Below, in pieces: positions 10,616 through 24,500 of a DNA stretch of 64,000 bases; position 1 is the stretch's first letter; every line of letters begins with the position of its first letter. Source of the stretch: Tolypocladium sp. Sup5 PDA-1 (taxonomy: Eukaryota > Ascomycota > Sordariomycetes > Hypocreales > Ophiocordycipitaceae); assembly GCA_000750105.3 (NCBI GenBank), contig JPHH03000034.1:186001-250000 (forward strand). The letters run 5' to 3'. The notes beneath the pieces were generated by a model, which was not told the origin of the DNA, made no database searches, and saw only the letters and a program-made list of their open reading frames with translations. The position numbers and the translations under genes were made by a program.

Positions 10616-13600
10616 ATGGATGACGACCTCTTGGCGGCCAACCGGGCTTCCGATCTCTCCTTTCTGCGACCGACGCCGCGAACCGAACGTCCGAAACCCC
10701 CCATCCAAGCCCACGATGCCGCGCCGGCCATCTGTCGGATATGCCGCGGCGAGGGCACCGCCGCCGAGCCGCTCTTCTACCCGTGCAAATGCAGCGGCAG
10801 CATCAAGTACGTCCACCAGGACTGCCTGATGGAGTGGCTCTCGCACTCTCAGAAGAAGTACTGCGAGCTCTGCAAGACGTCCTTCCGCTTCACCAAGCTC
10901 TACGCCCCCGACATGCCCAAGACGCTGCCTGTGCACATCTGCGTCGAGCACATGGCCAGGTTCGTGCTGCGACACCTGCTGGTCTGGCTGCGCGCCGCCG
11001 TCACCATTAGCGTCTGGGTGTGCTGGCTGCCCTACTTTATGCGCTCCGTCTGGTCCTTTATGTTTTGGGTCAGCGACGAGGGCTTGGGCAGCAGCTCGCT
11101 CCTCTCTCGCGCAAACGAGACGGACAGGTTGTGGCTGTCGGCGTCCATGGCAGGTGTTGGAACATGCCCAGCCAGCCCTACATGCCCAGCCAGCCCTCTC
11201 CTGGCTTCCGCCACGATGGACAGCGAGGACATTTCCGAGTATCTCGTTCGCATTCTGCTCGGCTCGCTCGGTATGCCCATGAAAGTCGGCCGCTCTGACA
11301 TCACCGTTGAATCCTCCGGCAATGCCTCCCTCTCGGTCAACGGGACCCTCGCCACTCCCGCAGCTTCGTCCCTCCTCAGCGACGTAGGCTTCCTTCACAA
11401 CCTGACGCGAAGCCCGACTTTGAACCGAGCCATCGTCACGGTTCTCGAGGGGCAGATAATCACGATCCTGGTCATTGTGTGCTTCATCCTCGTCATCCTG
11501 GTTCGCGACTACGTGGTGCAGCAGCAGCCAGAGATCAATATGCGTGCTGCTTTCGAGGAGCCGGAAAACAACCCGCCTCCCGAGGAGCAAGCCGATAATG
11601 CCGTGGCAGCAGTAGAGCTGCTGCGGGAACCGGTCGAATCCGATTCGGACGATGAGACGCTGGACGACGGCAATCAACAAGCCAGGCCCACGCGCTGGGA
11701 ACCTGCGGCGGGCGTCGGTGACACAGAAACCGATACACGGCAAGGAGGCGAACCTCACTCCAGTCAAGTCGACGACGATTCTACTGAGAATGACGCGCCA
11801 GAACCGGGTCCAAGCCGGCCCAGCCAAGTCTCTCCAGCAAGCGACGAAAGCTTGGACGAGCGCGCCAGCGTTATTGACTATCTTCGAATCTATCGCCGAG
11901 CGGGTGGCGACTCGGAGCAGATCCTACAGATTGTCGAGGAAGAGGGCCTCCAGGAGAAGCTCAGCTACTGGGTCGATGTCACCCGACGGTCCATAACGAA
12001 GCGCGAGGATGTGGCCCGCCAGTTCGCCAAGTCCTTTGACGCGGCGCCAGTCATGCACCCGACCTTTTCTGAAGAACCTCGCCCCGCTCGTGAGACGTTC
12101 AACCTAGGCTCCAATGCCAACTTGGACGCCTCCACCCCGGCAAGCACTGCATCAAAGGGGAAGGAGACGGCATGGCTGCCAGTATCGCCCGAGCCGACTC
12201 CAGAGCCACTGGCCGAAGCCGGTCCATCGAGACCACGCGCCGTTTCCGATGGCCCTCGTCATCACGATTCAGTCAACCCCCTGGGGAGCAACAACTGGTC
12301 TTTTGCTGGCTTGCAATATGATGGCGGTGTCGACGAGTCGGAGCCGATGATGCCATCCAGTCCTGCTGTCGGTGGGTCGTCCTCATTCCAGGACGACGAC
12401 TTGCCGGTCGGCGATGCCAATGGTGGCCACGCCCTGCATCAAAACGGGACGGCTCAAGCTCACCATCACTCAGAAGACGAGACCGATGAGCTGCTGCTTC
12501 ATGACATCCCAGTGATAGAGCACAACCCGGCCGAGGAACCCGCTCCTCACGGCCATCAGGATCCAGCAGGCTTGGTAGGTCGTGTCGCCAACTTCATGTG
12601 GGGTGACCTGGACGGCCACCAACATGCCAATATCGACGAGGACCACGCCGGCGGCGACGATGACGCCTGGATCGATGTCCCGATGGGCGAAGGCGCCGAC
12701 GACAATGCCGACGCTGATGTCGGGGACATTGATGGTGCCGCAGGGGCAGGATTGGATCCCGAGGCCATGGAAGACCTAGAGGACTTTGAGGGCGTCATGG
12801 AGCTCATTGGCATGCGCGGGCCCATCGCGGGGCTGTTCCAGAATGCCATATTTTGCGCCGTCCTGGTTTCCGTCACCATCTTCGCCTGCATCTTCATCCC
12901 TTACAACATCGGCCGGGTCACCGTCTGGACCGTCGCGAACCCGATGCAGCTTGTCCGCATACTCTTCGAGTTCTCCAAGGTCGTGCAAGACGCCGGTGTC
13001 ATGCTCGGCGGGCTGGGTTCGTGGGGTCTCCTGAATCTCGTGGACATGTTCACCGGCCTCGTCGGCGGAGCCTTGGGAGCCCAGATCGTCTCGGCGAGAA
13101 AGGCCTCGTGGGGCGTGTGGACGGGCGCTGGAAGGCGAGTCATGGAGTACGCCCTCATGGACTTTCCCATGTCCGCCTCGGAGATGCAAAACTTCTCTGC
13201 CATCAGCCACGAGGCTCTCCTCATCGTCAAGCGAAACATCGCGTCAGTTTTCTACAGAATCGATGCTGGGCTTGCCTCCATCACCGCCGTCAGCCTTAAC
13301 CTTGCCGATGGCAAGCTTCTGTCGGCAATTGCCAGCGCCGCGGGCTCGGCCATGGTAAATGCCAGGACCGTCTTCTCGCTGCTTCTCGATCCCAGCTCGT
13401 GGGTCATCGATCTGAGCGGAACGGAGATGCGCCCACCCGTTGACCCGAAGCTGGCATACTGGCCTGGCCTCGACCGGTTCTGGGCCATTCTCGCCGGGTA
13501 CCTAACCATCTTTGCCATCAGCGCCATGTACCTGAGGAGAGGCACGCCCTTTTCGAGGGGCAACTTGATGCAGGTGTGGGAAGCCGGCGTCATCGACACG

Positions 13601-15630
13601 CTCCACCAGGCCAGCGGCATCATGAAGGTCATCATCATTATCAGCATCGAGATGCTGGTATTCCCCCTGTACTGCGGGCTCCTCCTCGACGGCGCCCTGA
13701 TGCCCCTGTTCGAGAGCGCAACAGTCAAGTCTCGGATCCTCTTTACATACAACTTCCCTCTGACGTCGGTCTTTGTCCACTGGTTTGTGGGCACGGGATA
13801 CATGTTCCACTTTGCCCTTTTTGTGTCTATGTGCCGCAAAATCATGCGACCAGGTGTATTGTGTACGTGGCCCCGAGTGTCATATTCTTTGGACCAACTG
13901 CTAACTGCCTCACAGACTTCATACGAGATCCCGACGACCCCGAGTTCCACCCCGTTCGCGACGTGCTCGAGAGAAACCTCACGACGCAGCTCCGGAAAAT
14001 TCTCTTCTCTGCGTTTGTCTACGGTGCCCTGGTCATAGTGTGTCTCGGCGGCGTCGTCTGGGGTCTCTCCTTCGCCATGCCCGGGGTGTTGCCGATCCAC
14101 TATTCGTCCAACGAGCCGGTCTTGGAATTTCCTGTTGATCTCCTGTTCTACAACTTCCTCATGCCTCAGGCCGTCAAGATATTCAAGCCGAGCGACGGGC
14201 TGCACGCCATGTACACGTGGTGGTTCCGCAAGTGCGCTCGCGGCCTGCGGCTCACCTATTTCCTATTTGGCGAGCGCCGAATCGACGAGGAGGGCATCCT
14301 GCAGCTCAGCCTCGATTCACCGGACCGCCAGTCACGGTACAAGTCTCTGTTGCTCGAGCTGGACGAGCACAACCAGGTCATTCCCAAGACGTGGCGAGAC
14401 ACGTTCGAAGGGGGCGACGCCAAGCCTAATCCCCCGGTTTCAAACCGCGAAGAGAGGATCCTGAGGCGCAGGAAACAGCACCTCGTGGCTTCCGGGCAGC
14501 TCATCAAGAGCGGACGCTTCGTACGCGCGCCGGCATCCGACCGCGTCAAGATCCCCAAGGGCAAGCGAGTCTTTCTCGCCGTGAATGAGATCAATCGGCG
14601 CAAGGACGGAAATCCCGACAGCGACATCTACTCGTCCAGCCAGTACCAGATTGTCTATGTTCCGCCCAACTTTCGCGCCAGGGTCTTCTTGTTCATCTTG
14701 TTCATCTGGCTGTTCGCAGCCGTCACGGGCGTGGGCATCACGATCGTTCCGCTCGCGCTCGGGAGGACCATGTTCAAGGCGCTGATTCCAGAGGGCATCC
14801 GGACAAACGACATTTACGCCTTTAGCATTGGGATATACATCCTCGGCACCGTCGCCCACTCCGCCTTGCGCCTGCGGAGCATCACAGCCCAGGTGCAGAG
14901 CTGGACAAGAAAGGCATGGGGCGAGGTTGCGGAGGGCCACGCCGGCCGACGTGTCATGTCTGGCATCCTTCGCGGCTTGAAGCTCGCCTACGCCTACTTG
15001 TTCCTCCTCGTCGTGTTCCCGCTCCTATTTTCTACCATGATGGAGCTGTACATAACCATTCCGCTGCACACGTACATGAACCCGCCAACTGCAGCAGCAG
15101 CTCAGGCGACGGCGCAACAGAACGACGAGGCGGGCCGTCACAGCGTTCGCGTCATCCAGGCTTGGACTCTGGGACTGCTGTACCTGAACCTCGGGACGAG
15201 GATGATAACGTCCCTCTTCCCTGACAGCCGCGCGGCCATGGCTGTGCGAACTGTCGTGCGTCGCGGATGGCTGCGGCCGGACATTGGCATCCTGACCAGG
15301 GCGTTTGTCGTCCCGGGCATGACCATTGCAGCGGTGGCCACGTTTGGGCCGCCGTTGATGGCGAGTTTCCTGATCAAGATGGAAGCCCTGGGCGCAGGCG
15401 TCGACGTCGTCGGTCTGGCAGTGGTGTACCGGCTCTCGTATCCAGCGGCCGCGATCGCGGCCGTCATGGTGAAGCACGCCGTCGGCATGGCCAAGGTGTT
15501 TAATGGATGGAAGGCCGGGATCCGCGACGAGGCGTACCTAATAGGGGAGCGGCTGCACAACTTCGGGGCTGCTACAGCGGGTGCCCGGAGAGCGAAGAAG
15601 GCATGGGGGGCCGGACGGCCGAGACTTTGA
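10616..15630 (+). CDS. SSM4: Doa10/Ssm4-type RING-CH E3 ubiquitin ligase, 1650 aa
   Basis: Two exons, 10616-13853 and 13916-15630. The intron (GTGTAT donor, TGCTAAC branch, CACAG acceptor) joins MRP to FIRDPDDP in frame. I start at MDDDLL, since the five upstream codons lack an ATG. Residues about 38-95 form a RING-CH finger: CRIC, CKC, H-x2-C, then W and CELC, the C4HC3 order that binds E2 enzymes. About 14 hydrophobic segments follow, one pair early and the rest after residue 730, separated by a long acidic, low-complexity cytosolic loop. This is the layout of Doa10/TEB4, the ER and inner-nuclear-membrane ligase of ERAD-C that targets misfolded proteins, sterol enzymes and acetylated N-ends. 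Length is somewhat above the yeast protein (about 1320), due to the loop. The divergent neighbour also looks ER-resident. Family assignment is firm. Confidence 0.93.
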
Positions 15631-16992
15631 CTGTAAATCATGTTTAATGATTGTATGATACCCGGGCTGCAGCCCGAAGCGGCATTTTAGCTTACCTTGT
15701 AAAGGAAATCAGAATGTTCACTTGTACAAAGCGCCAATGGGCTTTTGCTGTGCACCTTGAGCTCTCGTGCCAACCAATCCTGGCACTTTTAAATGAGACA
15801 GACGTTGGAACCAGGCCTTGTTCATGCTGCCTCATGCACGTCAATGCATCGTGCAACCGTTGCTTGGTTGGCTACCCTGTAGCTCCGGCAGTATGAACGG
15901 CTACCGAAGCACTAGTACCTCTGATGCTGTACGAAAAGTTCATTGTGTTGAAGTAATATTGTACTCCTAGACAGCTACTCCTGCAACGTTTTTAACGTGT
16001 AGCAACTTCTTTGAATGATAGACACGGGCAGTTGCGCTTCTTGTTTGTCAGTGTTGGTTGCTTTCTATAAATAGCACGCTCATTCATGCAAACTTGCTTT
16101 TGTGTTCCCACTCGACGGCGCTGTCACTTCAAATCCAGCCGCAATGCGTTTCAGAAAAACGATACAGAATCTAGAAATCCTTCAATAATTCTCATCTCCA
16201 TTACGCTCACAGGAACGACCAGTCTCGTGATATTACTTGCTGTTGTTTGCGATTGTTTGCGATTGTTTGCTCTGACACGTGACTTGGAGGGGCGTCTTTG
16301 TGTTCCTGTCAGCGACTCTGAGTCGTGGTTGCCCATGACGCCAGGCGCCAAGCCCTAAGCGGCATAGCGCCGGCTGGCAGCGCCCAGGGGCCCTCAGTGC
16401 GTCGCATCAACAACGGGGCGTCACGAGCCAAAACATATAACAACCACCATCCGACGACGACAACGACGACGACACGGGCTTCGCAGCCTCTAGCCACAGG
16501 TAAGGCACAAGGTAAGTCTGCCTGCGCCCGTAGCCAGCGTAGCAGCCGCTCGTCTCTTCGCAGAGACGCGCAGCCTCCCTCCTCTGTCGACAGCGGGGAA
16601 GCTGTTGGGCGCCGAGGACGAGGCCCCCTGACATACCGGTGAGTGACACCGCGATGCTCCCAGCTTGTGGCGACGGCGACGGCGGCGGCGCGACTGACGC
16701 ACACGTGAGACGCAGGCGACGCAGAACCAGCCGACCGGTTTGCTCAACTCACGACGGACGGCTTTGTCCTTTTCATTTCCGCTCTTCTTTCGTCCTCACC
16801 GTCTGGCCCACTCCGTCACGACGCCCACGCTCCTTTCGGCGACGCAACCCGACTGGTTTCTTTTGTCCGCAAATACCGCAAGAACAGCGACCGTCTTTTC
16901 ACATTCGCGAAAGACCGCAGCTCTCCACCGACCTGCCTATGGGATAAGCGGTGCAACACCCCATCCTAGGTGCGACCGACACAACACACACC
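15631..16992. other. Intergenic and NudE leader, no gene seen
   Basis: 1.36 kb between the Doa10-type stop and the NudE start. A short (ACGACG)n run occurs near 16453-16475 and two donor-like GTAAG sites near 16500-16515, which could belong to a 5' UTR intron of the next gene. No protein-coding signal is convincing. Confidence 0.4.
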
Positions 16993-18816
16993 ATGGCCGA
17001 GCCTCCGTCCTCGCCTCCCAGCGAGGCCACCGGCGCCGAAGACGCCCTGTCGTGGTACAAGGCGCAGTACGAGCTGCTCGAGGGCGAGCTGGCCGAGTTT
17101 CGAGAGTCGAGCCGCGAGCTGGAGCAGGAGCTGGAAAAGGACATTGACCGCGCCGAGAAACAGGAGCGCGTCCTGCAAGAAAAGGCCGAGACGCTGGGGT
17201 TCGAGGTACAGGAGTGGAAGGTACGTGTAGCCCTTTCCGTGGCCGCGGCCCGAGGAGACGCTGGCTGACCCGCTGCGCAGAGGAAATACAAGGAGTCCAA
17301 GACCGAGGCCAGCGCGGCGCAAAACGGCCTCGAAAAGGAGATTACGACGCTCCGCGACTCGAACCGGTCGCTGCAGCTCAAGCTGCGCGACATTGAGGTG
17401 GCCAACGACGACTTTGAGCGTCAGGCGCGCAACACGACGTCGTCGCTCGAGGACATGGAGTCCAAGTACAACCAGGCCATCGAGCGCGCCGTCTTGATGG
17501 AGGAGGAGATCAAGTCGGGCGAACAGGAGCGCGAGAAGCTGCGCATCGAGTCGCAGCGGCTTCGCGAGGAGCTGGCCGAGCTGAAGATTGAGGCGGAGCT
17601 GATGCAGGACAAGATCAAGAAGCAGGAGTCGCGGCACCTGTCGGCCATCTCGACGGACCTATCGGTGCTGGGCTCGCCGACGTTTGACAAGAACGTCGAG
17701 GCGTCGCCCAACTCGACGGCTAGCTCGCCGCTCATCACGACGCCCCCCGATACCAAGTCCTTGTCCACCGCCGAGGTGCACGACCCGCCGTCGCCGCCCA
17801 TGTCCGACGCCTCGGCCCCAATACCCAAGTCGACGGCGGCTGCCAAGGCTGCCAGTAATGCCGGCGGACTGCGCAAGTCTCGGTTGCCCTCGCTCGACAA
17901 CAGCGTCACGCCCAAGCCACGGTCCAACCCCAGCACGGGGACGCTCACTCGCGCTGCCGGCAGCCGCATCTCGGGCGGAGGCGCGCCCCTGCGAACCCCC
18001 GCGAACCGACCCAACAAGGGCCATCCCGCCACGCACAAGCTGCCCGCCTCCAACTCGCTCTCCCACATCCGCTCGCTCACGGCGCAGATGCAACGCCTCG
18101 AGGCCAGGGTGCACTCTGTCCGGTCCAAGCTCCCCGCCCCGACCAACACGCCGCCTCGCGCTTCTCCCAGGTCTGTTAACGCTGGATCCAACGTGCCGGC
18201 GTCGGTTACTATCCGGTCCCGGAAACGCGCTGCTGGGTCTTCGGCTTCGTCGGTAGTCGCGGATGACACGACGCCGACCAACTACAACCCTCGCGCCTCG
18301 ACGTCTAAGAGCCACGTCCCGCGACTTAGTACGTCCGGGATAAGCCGCCTCTCTTTCGGGCCGCTGCCCAACCGCGGGCCGGACTCGGACATGAGCCGGC
18401 CAAGCTCAAGGGCTAGCATCTCTTCGTACGCGAGGCCGGCGTCCAGGAACGACATGATTGCTCCTCCGCGGCCCATGTCGCGCACGTCCATGTCAGGGAC
18501 GCGAACGCCACTCGGCCGGCCGCGGTCGTCGATGAGCGGGTCCATGCATGGCCGCTCGGCGAGCATCAGCCGCATGGACGAGGAGTTTGAGGGCGAGTTC
18601 AGGACACCCAGCCGACGGGGGACATACTCGAAGCTGGAGATGGAGGCAGGTGTTACCGGCATCCCGGTCCAGGGCAGCGCCATCCCGACGCCGGGCGTGC
18701 GGCGGCAGAGTGGAGGTCGGCGGCCGAGCACAGGAGTGCCGGCGCCCAGAGAGTCGATGGGACGGCCAGGCACAGCCGGCGGCAGGAAGCTGAGCGACCT
18801 GGGTGAGACGTATTGA
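16993..18816 (+). CDS. nudE: Nuclear distribution protein NudE (Nde1/Ndel1 family), 587 aa
   Basis: Exons 16993-17220 and 17281-18816. The 60-base intron has GTACGT, GGCTGAC and GCGCAG and joins EVQEWK to RKYKESK without frame loss. The ATG is in ACCATGGC context. Residues about 20-210 are a continuous coiled coil; the opening (SWYKAQYELLEGELAEFRESS) and ELEKDIDRAEKQER are hallmarks of NudE, which dimerises and binds NudF/Lis1 and dynein light or intermediate chain to control dynein at microtubule plus ends and nuclear migration. In Neurospora the homologue is ro-11. The rest is Ser/Pro/Arg-rich and likely disordered, with repeated SRxS and RPxSR motifs that look like phosphorylation-prone microtubule-associated sequence. 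The first exon ends within the coiled coil, as is usual for fungal nudE. Confidence 0.9.
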
Positions 18817-21553
18817 TGCCACCCGTCGCGGACACGGCCACCACCTCGCGTGCAGACTGTTGACTTGGCTGGACGATTTTGGGACGCAGTGGGTAGAGTG
18901 CCGGCGCGTTTGCTCACTTATCTATACCCTTCTGGTTTTTTTCTTTTCATTTTTTTTGCGATGCCACGGTTACGAGAAAGGCCAAGAGGGTTTCTTCACG
19001 ATGATTACGAAGTCGATTCACAGCACATTTGGAGGTTTCTCCGCTCTGGGGTTCTGCTATTTTGGCTCGCGGACATGGGCTGGGCCAGAGAGAGGTTGGC
19101 CGGCGGGGAGAGAATGCTGTTGAGGGGGAAGGGGGGACATTATATAAACCAGGCACGTCTAGACTATGTGCCTGCTCGTTGCGCACTATTTCCTTTGTCA
19201 TGAGGAGAGGGGACGTTGAGAAGGGGGACTGGGGAGTTGTAGATGTGTAATAAAGCGTCGAGGACGCGGTACATGATGACATGCGGTGATGTGCGATGGG
19301 ATCTTCAGGTGACATGGAATTGAAGCCTCGGTCGGGCGATGCTGTCCAGGTCGCTTGTGCAACACAAGAGCAGGATTCATGTGCCTGATTTGGCGCGCTC
19401 CGGGTCGCATGTGGCACGTCCGGTGGAGGGACGGAGGTCGTGGGGAGCGGGAGAAGGCACGGGAGAAGTCGCCGACTCGATTGCCTGAAGAGGAGCCGGA
19501 GATGACAGCCCAACGCCTCGGAGGTACTTTTACGCCCACTGTCTTGCTTCGTACTCGTACTTCGTACTTTGTAACTTGGAGTGCTCCGTCACTAGTAGGT
19601 ATGCAACTCAGCGTCGGCTCGGGCTTACTCTACGGGTGAAGGATGGATGGATGGTGGTGGAAGAGGGAGGTGGAGCCTGGGGATCGATTGGCTCCGCTGG
19701 CCAACGGACAATGTTGGGGATGGGACCCGAGCTTCGGGTCGGCGGCGCCGGGGGGCGGTTTTGGTGGATGGGTCCAGTAGGTACTCGGGGGGCGTTGTTA
19801 GGGGGAGGGTTGGATTGGGGGGTGCTCAACAATTGGGGAGCCCAATCTGCCTACCTTCATCAGTGTTGCTGGAGGCTTGATGACAGCCGTTTCTAGCCTG
19901 ACTGAGCCGGGCGCCTTGGTCTGCAACGACTTTTCTTTCTTTTACATAGTCTGGAACGTGATTGTGCCGTTGCATGCTGGAGAGGGAGGACCGGGGGAGA
20001 CGCATGTTTCTCACTGCATGGAAACAAATCGAAACAGAGGGCACAGGGCAGAGCGGAAGGATTACGTTGCTCGCGTAAGACGGCGACGAGGCACAACGAG
20101 ACGGAGACTGACATTACTGGCTGCGTCCGGGAACCCGCGTGGGCTCCCATGCCAATTGAATGCCAGGCCGGTACGGAGTTTTCAAGTTTGGCTGCGGCGC
20201 GGTTGTCCGGTGGTTGCGTGTTGGGGCCGCATGCATCCCTTCCATCGATGTCAGTTCCCGCCGCTGTCGACCGCAAGCGATGCGCTGCCCATTGTGAACG
20301 GCAAACGCGACAATAATGCCTTTATGGGCCATGCCGGGCTTGAATCTGCTGGTCTTGTAAATTGCTGGTTGGAGATTGCGCGGATCCGAGCCCACCCGAA
20401 GCCGCACTGTGGCTATCGATAAAGCTGGCTGGGCAGAAAAAGTTGCATGTCCCTTTAGCTGCGACGTCACAGCTTCAGGAGCCACGAGATGGTAAACGCA
20501 TCACCCTCGATTGGAGGGAAGGGAATGGGCCCCGTTCCCGCGAGCTAGCACGCGCGATGTATGGATGGCCAGCGGAGGTCGGAGGTCTGCTGGTGGTGGT
20601 GGTGCTTCACGGGGCGAGTCCGTCGGGGGGGTGGAAGCTGCGCCAGGGGCGGCGGTTGGGAGCTCAGCTTGAGGTCTTGGAGATGCACTGCGGCTTCAGG
20701 CTGATAGTGAATTGTTGACGTGGGGTGGACGCCAGTACATAGGTAGAGACTTTGCTGCATGCGATCCCGCGGGTACAATCACCCGTCCATGCTGACCCTG
20801 GTTCATGCGAATTCGGGAATTGTTGGAGGTGTATCGTCCCATTGCGCTGCATACAGCTCGCGGCCGTCGTCCTCTTCCTCTGCTCTGCTCCTCTCCTCCT
20901 TCTTTGATGTGCCCGTGAGCTCCCTCGCGAACCGGAGCGTGTCTTGAGCAGCGTTGCTGGCGACCTCGCCCCTGTGTAAGTCATCAATCTGGAGTTGACC
21001 CGACCCGTCCACGGGACCCTGGCGCCGCGCACTGTGCGGGTGCCTGCTGGAACTGGACCGCTGGGTTCGGTGCGGCACCTGGGCACGTTGCACGGCAGAG
21101 ACCCTTCTTCGCCCTCACTGCACTCGGGGCTCCTGGGGGCTCCATCTTTTTTTTCTGCCGCACCCCCGACGGGACAGTGCCAGCTCACGTACGGAGCACG
21201 CTGACCCCAACAGATTGGGATTACCTACCTTACGATTGTCCGTACGTTCTTACACCGGGCCTGGCGCAAAGCTCGACCCTGCAACCACGCACCCGACCTC
21301 GTCCTCCTCCAGACTCTTCGATTCCCTCCCCTCGAGCCCGCGATTCCTCCTCGCAACGGGCATTCACACTCGCGCCCCTAATTCTTCTCCGCTTCTTCAC
21401 TTCTTTGGGTCCTTGGGCGTGGCGCACTCTTCGAATCCTACGTCCCCAGGCTCCGCGAGAGCTCCGTGCCCTCCAGGGTTCATGACGCCTTGAGCGGCCC
21501 TCCTCCTCCTCCTCCTCCTCCTCGCGTCCTCGCGAGCACCGGCCACAGCGACC
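18817..21553. other. Intergenic, no gene seen
   Basis: 2.7 kb between NudE and acetyl-CoA carboxylase. Short overlapping frames on both strands only. The last 80 bases before the carboxylase ATG are strongly pyrimidine-rich, with about eight CTC triplets at 21499-21523, and look like its leader. Confidence 0.45.
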
Positions 21554-24500
21554 ATGCCGGAAGCAGCGTCCAACGGCGCCGGGCGGACGGTGCCCGTCGT
21601 CAACGGCAAGGCGTCGTACGCCGAGAAGCACAAGATCGCCGACCACTTCATCGGCGGCAACAAGCTGGCCAATGCGCCCGCCAGCAAGGTCAAGGACTTT
21701 GTGGCCCAGAACGACGGCCACACGGTCATCACAAACGTGAGTATATCCCGCGGAGAGGCGTGGAAGCGCTGGCTGACGGTGACAGGTCCTGATCGCCAAC
21801 AACGGCATCGCCGCCGTCAAGGAGATCCGCTCCGTGCGGAAATGGGCCTACGAGACGTTTGGCGACGAGCGCGCCATCCACTTCACCGTCATGGCCACCC
21901 CCGAGGACCTCCAGGCCAACGCCGACTACATCCGCATGGCCGACCACTACGTCGAGGTCCCGGGCGGCACCAACAACCACAACTACGCCAACGTCGAGCT
22001 GATTGTCGACATTGCCGAGCGCATGAACGTCCACGCAGTCTGGGCCGGCTGGTAAGACACCGTAGTCGCTACTCAGGCAAATATGTACTAACGAACCAGG
22101 GGCCACGCCTCCGAGAACCCCAAGCTGCCAGAGTCGCTGGCCGCCTCCCCCAACAAGATCGTCTTCATCGGCCCCCCCGGCTCCGCCATGCGGTCGCTCG
22201 GTGACAAAATCTCCTCCACCATCGTCGCACAGCACGCCGCCGTCCCCTGTATCCCCTGGTCAGGGACCGGCATCGACCAGGTCGAAATCGACGAGGACGA
22301 CATCGTCACAGTCCCCGACCACGTCTACGCCAAGGGCTGCGTCACCTCGTGGCAGGAGGGCCTGGAAAAGGCAAAGGAGATTGGCTTCCCCGTCATGATC
22401 AAGGCCTCCGAGGGCGGCGGCGGCAAGGGCATCCGCAAGGCCGTCGGCTCCGACGACTTCGAGGCCCTGTACAAGGCCGCCGCCAGCGAGATCCCCGGCT
22501 CCCCCATCTTCATCATGAAGCTGGCCGGCAACGCCAGGCATCTCGAGGTCCAGCTGCTGGCCGACCAGTACGGCAACAACATCTCCCTCTTCGGCCGCGA
22601 CTGCTCCGTCCAGCGACGGCACCAGAAGATCATCGAGGAGGCTCCCGTCACAATCGCCAAGGCCCACACCTTCAAGGCCATGGAGGACGCCGCCGTGCGC
22701 CTCGGCAAGCTCGTCGGCTACGTCTCCGCCGGCACCGTCGAGTACCTGTACTCGCACGCCGACGACAAGTTCTACTTCCTCGAGCTCAACCCCCGTCTGC
22801 AGGTCGAGCATCCCACGACTGAGATGGTCAGCGGCGTTAACTTGCCCGCCGCCCAGCTTCAGATCGCCATGGGCCTGCCCCTGCACCGCATCCGCGACAT
22901 CAGGCTGCTGTACGGCGTCGACCCCAGGACGTCGAGCGAGATTGACTTCGAGTTCAAGCACGAGGCCACCTCCTCGACCCAGCGGCGACCGACCCCGACC
23001 GGCCACACCACGGCCTGCCGAATCACCTCCGAGGACCCCGGCGAGGGCTTCAAGCCGTCCAACGGTGTCATGCACGAGCTCAACTTCAGGAGTAGCTCCA
23101 ACGTCTGGGGCTACTTCTCCGTCGGCACCCAGGGCGGCATCCACAGCTTCTCCGACAGTCAGTTTGGCCATATCTTTGCCTACGGCGAGAACCGACAGGC
23201 GTCGCGGAAGCACATGGTCATCGCCCTCAAGGAGCTGAGCATCCGCGGTGACTTCAGGACCACGGTCGAGTACCTCATCAAGCTGCTGGAGACGGAGGCC
23301 TTTGAGGACAACACCATCTCGACTGGCTGGCTCGACGAGCTCATCTCCAAGCGGCTCACTGCCGAGCGCCCCGACACCATGCTCGCCGTCGTCTGCGGTG
23401 CCACCACCAAGGCGCACATTGCCAGCGAGTCGTGCATGGCCGAGTACCGCGCGGGTCTGGAAAAGGGCCAGGTCCCGTCCAAGGATATTCTCAAGACCGT
23501 CTTCAACATCGACTTCATCTACGAAGGCTACCGCTACAAGTTCACGGCCACGCGTGCCAGCGCCGACAGCTACCACCTCTTCATCAACGGCTCCAAGTGC
23601 TCCGTCGGCGTCCGCGCCCTCAGCGACGGCGGTCTCCTCATCCTGCTCGATGGCCACAGCCACAACATCTACTGGAAGGAGGAGGTCGGCGCGACGCGCC
23701 TGTCCATCGACAGCAAGACGTGCCTGCTGGAGCAGGAAAACGACCCGACCCAGCTGCGGAGTCCCAGCCCGGGCAAGCTCGTCAAGTACTCCGTCGAGAA
23801 CGGCGCGCACGTCAAGGCCGGACAGACCTTTGCCGAGGTCGAGGTCATGAAGATGTACATGCCCCTGGTTACCCAGGAGGACGGCATCGTGCAGCTCATC
23901 AAGCAGCCCGGCGCCACGCTGGAGGCCGGCGACATCCTGGGCATCCTCGCCCTGGACGACCCGAGCCGCGTCAAGCAGGCCCAGGCCTTTGTCGACAAGC
24001 TGCCTCCCTACGGCGATCCCGTCGTGGTCGGCAACAAGCCCGCGCAGCGCTTCACCGTCCTGCGCAACATCGTCAACAACATCCTGATGGGCTTTGACAA
24101 CTCCGTCATCATGGCGCCCGCGCTCAAGGAGCTCATCGAGGTGCTGCGGAACCCCGAGCTCCCCTACAGCGAGTGGAACGCGCAATTCTCTGCGCTGCAT
24201 GCCCGCATGCCCGCGAAGCTCGATGCCCAGTTCTCCCAGATTGTCGAGCGGGGCAAGGCGCGACATGTCGAGTTCCCAGCCAAGGCTCTGCACAAGGCCT
24301 TTCACAAGTTCCTCGAGGAGAGCGTTGCCGACGGCGACTCTGCTCTGCTCAAGACGACGCTCGCCCCGCTCACCGAGATCCTCGACATCTATGCCGACGG
24401 CCAAAAGGTGCGGGAGCTACACTTTATCCAGGGCCTACTGGATGCGTACTGGGAGGTCGAGAAGCTCTTCTTGAGCCAGGCCCAAGACGACGGCGTCGTT

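Noticed and set aside
10523..11827. 434-codon antisense frame over the start of the Doa10-type gene
   Set aside because: Overlaps the RING-CH finger on the other strand, has no independent features and fits codon-bias shadowing.
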